The notes: generated by a model from the sequence alone, not told the origin. Counted from the first letter of the stretch, positions 8,546-16,499 are shown. The stretch: DNA of 42,876 bases from UBA5336 sp964506685 (GCA_964506685.1 CAZDMQ010000022.1:1-42876); one strand, 5' to 3'. Program-made: numbers and translations.

Positions 8546-9137
8546 TGGCGATCTCCACTGCCGCTCCGGCAGCCTCCCAGTCGGCCACTGTGTCGATATC
8601 GCGGGCCATTGACTCCAGCATGGCGATTTCTGCGCGGCACTCAAGGGCCTTGAAGACGGCGCCAGCGCCGGTCTCGCCATCCAGCGCGGCAAGCCGGGCA
8701 AGGACGGACGCGGAAAAGCAGGCCGGTGGCAGCCGGACCGGTCCCGCGCGGCTCATCACGCCGTCATGGTCCCGACCAGCGCTGGCCACGGCCTGGAGGT
8801 GGGCCGCTGCGACGAACGGCATGTCCGCGAGCAGGACCAGCAGCCGGTCCATTCCTGCCGCCTTTGCGGCCCGGGCCGCGCAGGCCACTGACGTCCCCTG
8901 CCCGGCCCCGGCGTCGGGATTGTCGAGACAGGTGTAGCCGGCGCCGGTGAGCAGACGGGCAACGGGGCCCTCCCGGTCCGGCACCACGGCCCATCGGGCC
9001 TCTGCTGCCAGCCCGCCAGCGGCCCCCGCTGCATGCAGGCAGAGCGGCCGGCCCTGCAATGGTGCCAGCAGCTTGTCCGCCGGCCCGAAGCGGCGCGATG
9101 CGCCGGCCGCGAGCAGGGCGACAGCGAGCCGGCTCAT
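8538..9137 (-). CDS. MocA-like molybdenum cofactor cytidylyltransferase
   Basis: This 199-residue nucleotidyltransferase begins with the NTP-binding loop LLAAGASRRFGPADKLL. LLLADMPFV, the metal-binding Asp motif, lies near residue 95. Proteins of this subgroup (MocA/MobA-like) attach CMP to molybdopterin to form the cytosine dinucleotide cofactor used by xanthine dehydrogenase-family enzymes. Fusion of stop and start with xdhC (4-base overlap) supports MocA over MobA, which adds GMP. It lacks the usual GDQP variant and has ADMP instead. Substrate assignment is inference from family and context. Confidence 0.85.
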   Translation of the reverse strand: MSRLAVALLAAGASRRFGPADKLLAPLQGRPLCLHAAGAAGGLAAEARWAVVPDREGPVARLLTGAGYTCLDNPDAGAGQGTSVACAARAAKAAGMDRLLVLLADMPFVAAAHLQAVASAGRDHDGVMSRAGPVRLPPACFSASVLARLAALDGETGAGAVFKALECRAEIAMLESMARDIDTVADWEAAGAAVEIANG

Positions 9138-10270
9138 CCCGCGATCTCCACCGGGCCGGGCGCACCTGCCGGGCGCGCCGGTTGCGGCGATACGGGGTCC
9201 TGCGGCCGGGCTGCCATTACGCCCGTTTCCGGTACGCCTGTCGCCTGTTCACCTGTCTCGCCCCGGTCTGTCTCGCGGGGATCTGTTTCGAGGTCACTTC
9301 GTGCCACCCGCGCCTCATAGGCGCCGACAATCTCGGCCAGGGCGGAAATGGCGAGGGCCGAGGCGTTGCGCATGCTGGGAAGCAGGCCGACCGGGCCACG
9401 GATGCGGCCAATGGCCCCCGCGTCGAGCCCGCCCCCGGCCAGCCGCTGGCAGCGGATCGCATGGGTGCGCGGACTGCCGACGGCGCCGATATAGAAAGCC
9501 GGCCCCGCCAGGGCCTGGGTGAGCAGGACATCCTCCCAGTGCGGGTCGTGGAACATCAGGATGAAGGCCGTCCAGGCATCGTCGCCGGCCTCCGGAAGGG
9601 CGTGCACCGAGCCGAGGCGGACGGGGTCGGACAGGCCGAGCGCCCGGGCATCGGCGGCGCAGTCTGCATCGGGGGTCCAGAACGCCACGTCATGACCGGC
9701 GGCCCAGGCGAGGCTGGCGAGCGCGACCGGGTCGGCAGCGCGACCGGCGATCCGGATCCGGAGCTTCGGGGCATAGCGCGCGAGGCGACCGGCCCCGCCC
9801 GGACCCGCGGCGAAGGCCAGCCTGTCCCCGCTGACCCGCAGCGATGCCGGTTCGCGGCGGGCAAGCGCGGCGCGGGCGGCCTCGATCCCGGCCGCGTCCG
9901 GTGCCCCGTCGATGGCCACGGTGATGGCGCCGCCGCAGGGCAGCGAGATATCGCGGTAGGGCGAGCCGACGCCATAGCGCACCGTTTCCGCCGTGCCCCG
10001 TTGCAGCGCGGCACCGGCGCGCAGGGCGAGGTCGGCATCGATGCAGCCGCCGGAAAGATAGCCGCAGACGCGCCCGGCTGCATCCACCGCCATCAGCGCG
10101 CCCGGTGCCCGCACCGCCCCGCCCAGCGTCTCGGTCACCGCAGCAAGGGCGACCGGCTGGCCATGGGCCAGGCAGGCCGCCGCAAAGCCGAGCACGTCGC
10201 CGGCATGTTCGGCCGGCCGTGTCGGCTGCGGGATCGCCAGCGGGTCGTTCGGATCTGTCGGGCTGCTCAT
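9134..10270 (-). CDS. xdhC: XdhC family Moco insertion and maturation factor
   Basis: This 378-residue protein has both XdhC domains. The N-terminal CoxI/XdhC domain contains AVTETLGGAVRAPGA and the GYLSGGCIDADLA cysteine motif near residue 72. A C-terminal Rossmann-like domain (residues about 190-320) includes FYIGAVGSPRTHAIRCQRL. XdhC binds sulfurated Moco and delivers it to xanthine dehydrogenase-family enzymes. The last about 50 residues form a low-complexity Glu/Thr/Pro tail beyond the family domain. The ATG at 10270 fits the domain; the frame is open to 10348. No dehydrogenase structural gene is near. Confidence 0.9.
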   Translation of the reverse strand: MSSPTDPNDPLAIPQPTRPAEHAGDVLGFAAACLAHGQPVALAAVTETLGGAVRAPGALMAVDAAGRVCGYLSGGCIDADLALRAGAALQRGTAETVRYGVGSPYRDISLPCGGAITVAIDGAPDAAGIEAARAALARREPASLRVSGDRLAFAAGPGGAGRLARYAPKLRIRIAGRAADPVALASLAWAAGHDVAFWTPDADCAADARALGLSDPVRLGSVHALPEAGDDAWTAFILMFHDPHWEDVLLTQALAGPAFYIGAVGSPRTHAIRCQRLAGGGLDAGAIGRIRGPVGLLPSMRNASALAISALAEIVGAYEARVARSDLETDPRETDRGETGEQATGVPETGVMAARPQDPVSPQPARPAGAPGPVEIAG

Positions 10271-10378
10271 GGCGGCCGTTATAGCTGTCCGTTTACAACG
10301 GGGGAAGAGGGACGGCGGCAGGAAGCAGGGACATGGGTGACGGGGCAAGCCGCCGGCCGGCGCGGCACCGGCCCGCGA

Positions 10379-10723
10379 TCAGCGCCCCGACGACAGGGCG
10401 TCGAGCAGGGGCGCGCCCTCGCGAGCGAGTGTGTCCTGCAGGGTCCGGTACTGGCTGAGCACGGCAGTGCCGCGCGCGGTCAGCCGCGCCCCGCCCCGCG
10501 CACGGCCGCCATGAAAGGTCTCGACCAGGGGTTCGGCAAACATCGAATTCATGTCCCCGAGGAGGCGCAGCGCCCGGGGATAGGACATGCCGAGCGCCCG
10601 CGCTGCCCCGGCCAGCGAGCCTTCCCGGCTGATTGCCTCGAGCAGGTCGGCCTTGCCCGGACCGAAGCGCCGGCCATTGGCGAGATCGATCCGGATCGAG
10701 AGGCTGGGACGGGTATCGGGCAG
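10379..10723 (-). CDS. ModE-type winged-helix regulator, no canonical start codon
   Basis: The frame encodes the N-terminal LysR-like winged helix of ModE without the molybdate-binding TOBE domains. It reads SIRIDLANGRRFGPGKADLL, ISREGSLAGAARALGMSYPR (the helix-turn-helix) and RGGARLTARGTAVLSQYR. A homologous N-terminus reaches well upstream of the only in-frame ATG (10588). Between the in-frame TAA (about 10780) and that ATG there is no ATG, GTG or TTG. The best candidate is a CTG at 10723 with AGGGAGG five bases upstream, giving 114 residues. A frameshift joining an ATG near 10752 in another frame is the alternative. It likely regulates the Moco operon 108 bases downstream. Confidence 0.75.
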   Translation of the reverse strand: MPDTRPSLSIRIDLANGRRFGPGKADLLEAISREGSLAGAARALGMSYPRALRLLGDMNSMFAEPLVETFHGGRARGGARLTARGTAVLSQYRTLQDTLAREGAPLLDALSSGR

Positions 10724-10796
10724 GCTCGCCTCCCTCGCGGGGTCATTGTCGTTCCGGCGCGGGCGTGCCGGGCATGGAGTTTAACGTCCTTTTCAG

Positions 10797-10810
10797 ATTG
10801 GTTAACCAAT
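10797..10810. promoter_or_regulatory. 14-base perfect palindrome, candidate operator
   Basis: ATTGGTTAACCAAT reads the same on both strands and lies in the divergent gap between the ModE-type gene and cckA. Another TTAAC stands at 10781. Palindromes of this size and composition are typical dimer-binding operators; the half-site resembles TTGGT sites of GntR regulators. The binding protein is unknown. Confidence 0.5.
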
Positions 10811-10930
10811 TGATGCAAGAGCGTAACGATACCTCCGCGCCGGCCTGGCCATGGTAGCGGCGAGAGGGGGAGGCAAGCTGCGAATCGGCCCACACTCGGG
10901 TGAGGTAGCGTAAATTGTCTGGAGAGACCG

Positions 10931-13549
10931 ATGGTAAACCAGAATGGCGACATCCAACCTGGCGCAGGCGCTGGCAAGCCGGTCGCCGTCGGGCCACCGC
11001 AAACCGATGACGGGACCGGCGCGAGGCCGGTGGACCTGCTGCAGCTCGTTTTCTGGAGCTGCCTGCTCGTGTCGGCGGCAGCGGCGGCGGTCGCCATTGC
11101 CTGGCCCCGGGCGGTCGGCACATCCGGCCCGGTCCTGCTGATCGCCATGGGCGCCACCGGCATGGTGTTCCTGCTCTGGGTGTTGCGCGGGGCGGGCCGC
11201 CGGCTCGGCCTGTTTCCCGAGCGGGACTCCGCGGCCCAGGCGGTGCTGCCGAACGGTCCCCGCTATGCCTGGATCGACGCCCTCGATGAAGCCGTGCTGG
11301 TGTCGGACCGTGCCGGTGCGCCGATCGCCGGGAATACGGCCTATCGCGACCTGACGATCATGGCCCTGCCGGGCGAGACGCTCGGCGAGGACGGCCCGCT
11401 TTCGGTCGACCAGGTGTTCGGCGCTTCGCCCGGCGTGTCGGCCCCGGTCTTCCGGCTGTCGCGGGCGGCGCGCACCGGTGAGACCCGGCGCGAGATCCTG
11501 CCGCCGGTGGCGCTGGGGGTGCAGTCCATCCCGGCCCAGTACGAGGTCGCCGTATCGCCGCTGCCGCGCGGGCGGGTGCTGTGGCGGCTGCGGCGGATCG
11601 CCGGCAACCAGGACGCCACCGGTGCGACCGACCTGCGCTCGCTCTATATCGAGGACGCGCCGACCGGCTTCTTCGCGGTGCGCCCGGACGGGACGATCAG
11701 CTATGCCAACCTGTGGCTGCGCGAGCGACTCGGCCTGCCCGAAACGCTGGAGCATGTCCGCCTCGACGACATCATGCGTCCGGAATTCGTCAAGCGGCTG
11801 TCCCGCGAGCGGACGTCGAGTGCGGCCAGCACGGCGCATATCCTGCTGCGCGGCCGGGACGGGGTCGAGATCCCGGTGCAGGCGATCACGAGCTGGGCCG
11901 GCAAGGGCGTGCAGGCGCATGGCCGCATCCTCGTCCTGCCCGCGCCGGAGCCGGCCACGCGCGGCGAGGCGGCCGGGCTTGCAGCAGAGACGGCGAGCCG
12001 GCCGGCGGGCGAGGTCGATCCGATGTTCGGCGATGCGCCCTTCGGCGCCGTGCGCCTGACCGGGGAGTCCATCGAGAGCGCGATCATCGTCGATGCCAAC
12101 CGCGCGCTGATGGAACTGACCGGCGGTCGCGCCGTGCCCGGCACCCGGTTTGCCGACCTGTTCGTCGCCGATGGCGGCAATGCCGAGCTCGCTGACGCGC
12201 TGACCGATGCGATCGACAAGCTGGTCGGGCTGGAGCTGGCGGGCGAGGAGACCCACAGCGTGAGCCTGTTCGTCTCGCTCGATGCCCAGGGCCGGCCGAC
12301 GGTGGCCTACATCATCGACATGACCGAGCAGAAGGCGCTGGAGATGCGCCTTGCCCAGGCCGAGAAGATGCAGGCGATCGGCCAGCTTGCCGGCGGCGTT
12401 GCGCATGATTTCAACAATGTGCTGACCGGGATCATGCTGAACAACGACACGCTGATGACCCGCCACCCGGTCGGCGATCCGTCCTATGGGAACCTCAAGA
12501 ACATCCACGAATTCAGCGTCCGCGCGCGCGACCTCGTGCGCATGCTGCTGGCCTATGCGCGCCAGCAGACATTCAAGTCCGACGTGATGAACATCACGGA
12601 CTTCCTGTCGGAATTTTCCATGCTGCTGCGCCAGATCATCGACGAGCGGGTCGAGGTCGACATCAAGCATGGCCGCGACGTGCCACATATCCGGGCGGAC
12701 ATGAACCAGCTAGAGACGGCGATCATCAACCTTGCCACCAATGCCCGCGATGCCATGCTGGCCAAGGCCAATGGCGGCAAGCTGACGATCCGCACCTCCC
12801 GGGCGACGGCCGAGGATGCGCACAAGGACGGGTTCGGCTTTGTCGAGGCGGGCGAGTACCTGCTGATCGAGGTCATCGACAATGGCAACGGCATCCCGCC
12901 CCAGGACATGGACAAGATCTTCCAGCCCTTCTTCACCACCAAGGGCGTGGGCGTCGGCACCGGGCTCGGCCTGTCGACGGTCTATGGCATCATCAAGCAG
13001 TCGGGCGGCTATGTCTGCCCGGTCTCGCAGGTCGGCGAGGGAACGACCTTCAAGATCTACCTGCCGGCCCTCGCCGCCGACCAGATCCCCAGCGAACCGC
13101 CCGAGGAGGTCCGCGAAGGGGCGACCGGCGGCCGCCCCGTCGACATGTCCGGTCGCGGCCGCATCCTGTTTGTCGAGGACGAGGCCGGGGTCCGCTCGAT
13201 TGCCGCCCAGTTGCTGGAGAATCGCGGCTACGAGGTGGAGCAGGCCGGCGATGGCGAGGAAGCGCTCGATATTCTCAAGGCCGATCCGGGCGCCTTTGAC
13301 CTGATCATTTCCGACGTGGTGATGCCCGGCATGGACGGGCCGACCCTGATTCGGGAAGCGGCCGAGTATCTTGGCGATGCGCGTATCGTCTTCATCTCGG
13401 GCTATGCCGAACGCGATATTGCCAGGCAGCTGGACGAGAACCGCGAAGTCTCCTTCCTGGCCAAGCCCTTCCAGGTCGCCAAGCTGGCCGAGCGGGTGAA
13501 GCAGGAACTGGCCCGCCGCGCCGAACTGTCCGACAAGCTGGTGGCCTGA
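10931..13549 (+). CDS. cckA: Cell-cycle hybrid histidine kinase CckA
   Basis: The 872-residue hybrid kinase/phosphatase sits at the top of the CckA-ChpT-CtrA/CpdR phosphorelay. Two transmembrane helices (about 35-57 and 64-84) are followed by PAS-like regions (about 230-460). The dimerisation box has LAGGVAHDFNNVLTG with His492 as the predicted phosphorylated residue. The ATPase domain follows (NLATNARDAM N-box, GNGIP G1, GVGTGLGLSTVYGI). A C-terminal receiver has Asp795 in LIISDVVMPGMDG and a KPF lysine. The sequence of the H-box region and length are diagnostic of CckA. GGAGAG precedes the ATG. It is divergent from the ModE-type gene and appears monocistronic. Confidence 0.95.
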   Translation: MVNQNGDIQPGAGAGKPVAVGPPQTDDGTGARPVDLLQLVFWSCLLVSAAAAAVAIAWPRAVGTSGPVLLIAMGATGMVFLLWVLRGAGRRLGLFPERDSAAQAVLPNGPRYAWIDALDEAVLVSDRAGAPIAGNTAYRDLTIMALPGETLGEDGPLSVDQVFGASPGVSAPVFRLSRAARTGETRREILPPVALGVQSIPAQYEVAVSPLPRGRVLWRLRRIAGNQDATGATDLRSLYIEDAPTGFFAVRPDGTISYANLWLRERLGLPETLEHVRLDDIMRPEFVKRLSRERTSSAASTAHILLRGRDGVEIPVQAITSWAGKGVQAHGRILVLPAPEPATRGEAAGLAAETASRPAGEVDPMFGDAPFGAVRLTGESIESAIIVDANRALMELTGGRAVPGTRFADLFVADGGNAELADALTDAIDKLVGLELAGEETHSVSLFVSLDAQGRPTVAYIIDMTEQKALEMRLAQAEKMQAIGQLAGGVAHDFNNVLTGIMLNNDTLMTRHPVGDPSYGNLKNIHEFSVRARDLVRMLLAYARQQTFKSDVMNITDFLSEFSMLLRQIIDERVEVDIKHGRDVPHIRADMNQLETAIINLATNARDAMLAKANGGKLTIRTSRATAEDAHKDGFGFVEAGEYLLIEVIDNGNGIPPQDMDKIFQPFFTTKGVGVGTGLGLSTVYGIIKQSGGYVCPVSQVGEGTTFKIYLPALAADQIPSEPPEEVREGATGGRPVDMSGRGRILFVEDEAGVRSIAAQLLENRGYEVEQAGDGEEALDILKADPGAFDLIISDVVMPGMDGPTLIREAAEYLGDARIVFISGYAERDIARQLDENREVSFLAKPFQVAKLAERVKQELARRAELSDKLVA

Positions 13550-13622
13550 CGCCCATCACGGTCGCGGGCACCTGCGGTAACGTTTGTTCGCGCGCCAGGG
13601 GCGCTTCGCAAGACAAGGAAGA

Positions 13623-13651
13623 GCCCCCTCCAGGGGGTCGTTGGAGGGGGC
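13623..13651 (+). terminator. Hairpin after cckA, terminator-like without T-tract
   Basis: GCCCCCTCCA (13623-13632) pairs perfectly with TGGAGGGGGC (13642-13651) around a nine-base loop, about 75 bases after the cckA stop. The 10-base-pair GC stem is very stable, but no run of T follows (CAATGTG). It may act as a transcript end with Rho or as an RNA 3' protector. Confidence 0.5.
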
Positions 13652-13987
13652 CAATGTGCCGGAGTGGCCGGGTCGGCCGGTGCCGGCACGGTGTGCGGTC
13701 GCTGTTCTGGCAACCGAACCTGTTGTATTGCCAGCGTTCTTCGGCAGCCCGCCCCTGTCCAGCGGTTTCAGCCACTGGCAGGCGGCAAGGCCGGGCCTGT
13801 CGCGCCAGCGGGGAAGGACGCAAGGGGGCCTGCCCCGGGCAGGCCTGAGGGCCGAGCCGGGCCAGGGAGAGGGGGGGCGGGGGGGGGCGGGCCGGGCAGA
13901 ACGGCCTCGGCGCGGCAGAGGTTCGACAAGTGCGGCAAGCCCGGCTACCCCATCGGTGCAATGGTTTTCCAGGCAGGCAGGAACGGC
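13652..13987. other. Gene-free stretch with hairpins and G-tracts
   Basis: No frame here resembles a protein. The stretch between cckA and the thioesterase holds a second perfect hairpin, GGCCTGCC/GGCAGGCC, at 13827-13845. It also holds an extreme G-tract run at 13871-13896. Fragments such as GCCACTGG and GGGGAAGGACGC recall cobalamin riboswitch pieces, but the order and B12 box do not hold up. It may be a structured leader for the thioesterase gene. Confidence 0.45.
13871..13896 (+). other. G-quadruplex-forming motif
   Basis: Four G-runs of 7, 9, 3 and 3 bases are separated by C, C and CC, all on the plus strand, 92 bases before the thioesterase start. This satisfies the standard G3+ N1-7 quadruplex rule with the shortest loops. 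The long runs are also prone to slippage and sequencing error. Confidence 0.7.
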
Positions 13988-14911
13988 ATGATCACGATCT
14001 GGCAGGGCAGCGCGAACACCTGGGATTGCGACGAGATGGGGCACATGAATGTGCGGGTCTACGTCGAGAAGGCGCAGGAAGGGCTGGGGGCGATAGCCCA
14101 CGCGCTCCACCTGCCCCGGGCGTTTCGCGCGAACGGGCTGTCCACCCTGATCCCGACCGACCAGCATATCCGCTTCATGCGCGAGGTGATGCCCGGCCAG
14201 CCGCTGACCATGCAGGCCTGCGTGCTGGACATCGGCGAGTGCGACGCGCTGATCTACCAGGAATTGCGCCATGGCGATGGCGAGATCGCCGCCGCGTTCC
14301 GCACGCGTTTCCGGCATGCCGAAGCCCGGTCGGGGCGGGCGTTCGCCTGGGCCGACCGCAGCCGGCGGGCCCTTGAAGACCTGCGCGGCACCGCCCCGAA
14401 GGCGACGGCGCCCCGCTCGGTGGTTCCCGACGGGCCGGCGCGCGCGACGGACGAGGCCACGGTGGCCATTGCCGAGGCGGCCGGCGTTCCGGTGATCGGT
14501 CGCGGCATGGTGCTGCCGGCCCAGCTCGATGCACATGGCCGCATGGCGCCACAATGGATCATGGGCCGGCTGTCGGACTCGGTCCCCAACCTCCTCTTCG
14601 ACTGGCGGCGCAAGGTTGCCGAAACGCAAGGGGGCACGCGGATGGGCGGCGCGGTTCTGGAGTACCGGCTGCTGTATCATCGCTGGCCTGCGGCCGGTGA
14701 CCTGTTCGAGGTGCGCACCTCGCTCGCGCGCGTGGAAAAGAAGGTGCATTCCCTTGTCCACTGGGTGCTCGACCCGGTGAGCGGACTGCCATGGGCGACG
14801 GCCGAAGCGGTGGCTGTCACATTCGACATCGACGCCCGCAAGATCATCCCCACGCCGAAGGCGCTGATGGACGAGCTCGCCCAACTGGCGCCGGGCGGGC
14901 TGACGCTCTGA
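13988..14911 (+). CDS. Double-hotdog acyl-CoA thioesterase family protein
   Basis: This 307-residue protein consists of two hotdog-fold halves. The first half has NTWDCDEMGHMNVRVYVEKA at residue 10, where the Asp-x-x-Gly-His-Met-Asn motif is the 4HBT/YbgC active-site loop. The second half (from about residue 165) has LDAHGRMAPQWIMGRLSDS. The expected activity is hydrolysis of acyl-CoA or acyl-ACP thioesters; the substrate cannot be read from sequence. The frame is open far upstream, but AGGA six bases before the ATG at 13988 and the loss of homology before it decide the start (an ATG nine codons earlier is possible). It runs convergent with the siroheme gene. Confidence 0.82.
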   Translation: MITIWQGSANTWDCDEMGHMNVRVYVEKAQEGLGAIAHALHLPRAFRANGLSTLIPTDQHIRFMREVMPGQPLTMQACVLDIGECDALIYQELRHGDGEIAAAFRTRFRHAEARSGRAFAWADRSRRALEDLRGTAPKATAPRSVVPDGPARATDEATVAIAEAAGVPVIGRGMVLPAQLDAHGRMAPQWIMGRLSDSVPNLLFDWRRKVAETQGGTRMGGAVLEYRLLYHRWPAAGDLFEVRTSLARVEKKVHSLVHWVLDPVSGLPWATAEAVAVTFDIDARKIIPTPKALMDELAQLAPGGLTL

Positions 14912-15036
14912 TGGCCGCTTCGACGGCCGGCTCCTGAATCACTGGCGCTGGGCCCTTGATGCTGCCCCCTGGGTTCCGGGCCCTCTGGGTTGTCGGCTAT
15001 TGGGCGCGCGCGCCGGCTCCGGCCCTCCAGCGGCAA

Positions 15037-16011
15037 TCAGTCGAGCGCGGCCAGCTCCAGTCCAGCCGCATCGAGTGCCGAACGGATGACGGGCTGCAGC
15101 GCAAGCGGTGCAATCACGACGCAGCGCCGGCCCGCGCGGGCCGCGGCCACGAGGCTGGACCGGGCCGCCTCGCTGGCCGTTTCATTGGCAAGGTCGAGTT
15201 CGCAACGGTCGGCATCGCGCCGCGCGAGGTCGAGCAGGCCCGCATCGGTCCCGGCGGCATGGCCTAGCCATTCGGCCCCCTGCAGGGCGCCGAAGGCGCG
15301 CAGCGTGATGAGGTCGGCCGGCCCGTCTGGCGGAGCCAGCATACCCACCGGCAGCGGCTGACCCGCAGCCTCGCCGGAACGCAGCGCTGCGGCAAAGGCG
15401 GCGTCGAGCGCAGACAGCGCCTGCTCGCGGTCGCCGGCCAGCATGTGATCGGCGACGGGGCCGGTGAACACGTCTTCCCAGAACCGCCGCCGGTCGCGAT
15501 CCTCGGAAAAGGCGATCCGTACCGCTGCGCGCAGGCCGCTCGCGAGTTCAGCGAGACCGGCGAGGCCGGGCGGCATCTGCACCTCCAGCGCGGCGCGGAG
15601 TTTGCGCGCGAACACCGGAGCGGCGCCGCCCGTGGCAATAGCGGCCACCACCCGGCCCCGGTCAAGGATCGAGGGGACGGTGAAGTCGCACCACCCCTTG
15701 TGATCGACCCGGTTGACCGGCACCCGGGCGGCGCGCGCAGCGGCAAAGGCCGCGAGGGCAGCGGTCTCGCAGGGCTCGGCAATGATGGCGAACCGACAGC
15801 CGGGCAGGTGCCGGGCGGCCTCGCCGGGTGCCAGCCAGCGGACACGGCCGGCGAATTCGGCGGTCAGGTCCGGTGCGGGGGCCGTGGAGAAGACAAGGAT
15901 CTCGGCCGGTGTCCGGGCGAGCAGGCGGACCTTGCGCCGCGCCTCCTCGCCACCGCCGAAAACCGCCACGCGGGCATCGTCCATGCGGAAGAAGACGGGG
16001 AAGACATCCAT
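15037..16011 (-). CDS. cysG: Siroheme synthase N-terminal enzyme with degenerate methyltransferase tail
   Basis: The 324-residue protein has a normal precorrin-2 dehydrogenase/ferrochelatase half: AVFGGGEEARRKVRLL (NAD-binding), VNRVDHKGWCDFTVPSIL and the dimerisation helices (about 110-215). It should turn precorrin-2 into siroheme. After residue about 220, a shortened stretch still resembles the start of the SAM uroporphyrinogen methyltransferase domain of CysG (DLITLRAFGALQ, LLDLARRDADR). However, the GAGPGD SAM loop is replaced by APPDGP and most of the domain is missing. It cannot methylate, so another SUMT is needed. CobA- and sulfite-reductase genes are not adjacent. Confidence 0.86.
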   Translation of the reverse strand: MDVFPVFFRMDDARVAVFGGGEEARRKVRLLARTPAEILVFSTAPAPDLTAEFAGRVRWLAPGEAARHLPGCRFAIIAEPCETAALAAFAAARAARVPVNRVDHKGWCDFTVPSILDRGRVVAAIATGGAAPVFARKLRAALEVQMPPGLAGLAELASGLRAAVRIAFSEDRDRRRFWEDVFTGPVADHMLAGDREQALSALDAAFAAALRSGEAAGQPLPVGMLAPPDGPADLITLRAFGALQGAEWLGHAAGTDAGLLDLARRDADRCELDLANETASEAARSSLVAAARAGRRCVVIAPLALQPVIRSALDAAGLELAALD

Positions 16012-16115
16012 ACCGCCAGTCTCTAGGCGATATGGGTGGAGAAAGGAAATCGTCGCCGGGGGCGCTTCGTCTGGGGATCGGGACGGCGCCAGAGACTGCG
16101 CCGCCTGCGAACGGA

Positions 16116-16406
16116 TCAGATCGCGATATCAGCCCGCCAGGGCGCTGTCTCGCCCGGCAGGGCCGGACCGCCGAGCAGGTGCGCATCCTCGAAGAAGGCG
16201 TGCACGGGCACGTTCAGTTTCCGCGACAGGGTCCAGAGGATGCCGGCGGACATGCGATGCAGCCCGCTCTCATATTTCTGGAGCTGCTGCCAGCTCACAC
16301 CGGTTCCCTGCGCGAGCTCGGCCAGCGTCATGCGCCGGACCTGCCGCAACTCCCTGAGGCGTTGACCGACAAGGATATCGACACTGCTCGGTTGACGTGC
16401 GCCCAT
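16116..16406 (-). CDS. XRE-family helix-turn-helix regulator
   Basis: This 96-residue DNA-binding protein has an HTH_3 domain over residues about 10-65: VGQRLRELRQVRRMTLAELA, then QGTGVSWQQLQKYESGLHRM. A short tail (HAFFEDAHLLGG) follows and there is no ligand domain. The frame is open to 16457. I chose the ATG at 16406, where the family domain begins and AAAGAG or GGAGG lie upstream. It sits between an acyl-CoA dehydrogenase and siroheme genes in the same direction, with its own AT-rich upstream region containing a CtrA-like site. Targets are unknown. Confidence 0.85.
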   Translation of the reverse strand: MGARQPSSVDILVGQRLRELRQVRRMTLAELAQGTGVSWQQLQKYESGLHRMSAGILWTLSRKLNVPVHAFFEDAHLLGGPALPGETAPWRADIAI

Positions 16407-16460
16407 CTCAGCTCTTTCACCTCCATCTTGTGCGACACCCGGAGGATGCCGCCACACAGC

Positions 16461-16475
16461 TTAAGATGGGGTTAA
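16461..16475 (-). promoter_or_regulatory. CtrA-type binding site TTAA-N7-TTAA
   Basis: Read toward the XRE gene, the sequence is TTAACCCCATCTTAA: two TTAA half-sites exactly seven bases apart, the first extended as TTAACC. This is the full CtrA consensus form. It lies 55 bases before the XRE start in an AT-rich pocket of GC-rich DNA. cckA in the same window shows that the pathway exists in this organism. Binding itself is inference. Confidence 0.6.
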
Positions 16476-16499
16476 AATACGCGATTTACGGGAACAATT

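Noticed and set aside
10802..12688. A long open frame antisense to cckA
   Set aside because: It overlaps a clearly recognised conserved gene; its composition (His/Arg/Gln/Pro) is that of a shadow frame.
13700..13900. Cobalamin riboswitch-like pieces (GCCACTGG, GGGGAAGGACGC)
   Set aside because: The upstream conserved segments and the B12 box are not found in order, and the downstream gene is not B12-related. A covariance-model search would settle it.
16116..16406. XRE regulator as a prophage remnant
   Set aside because: No integrase, attachment repeats or phage genes nearby; composition matches neighbours.
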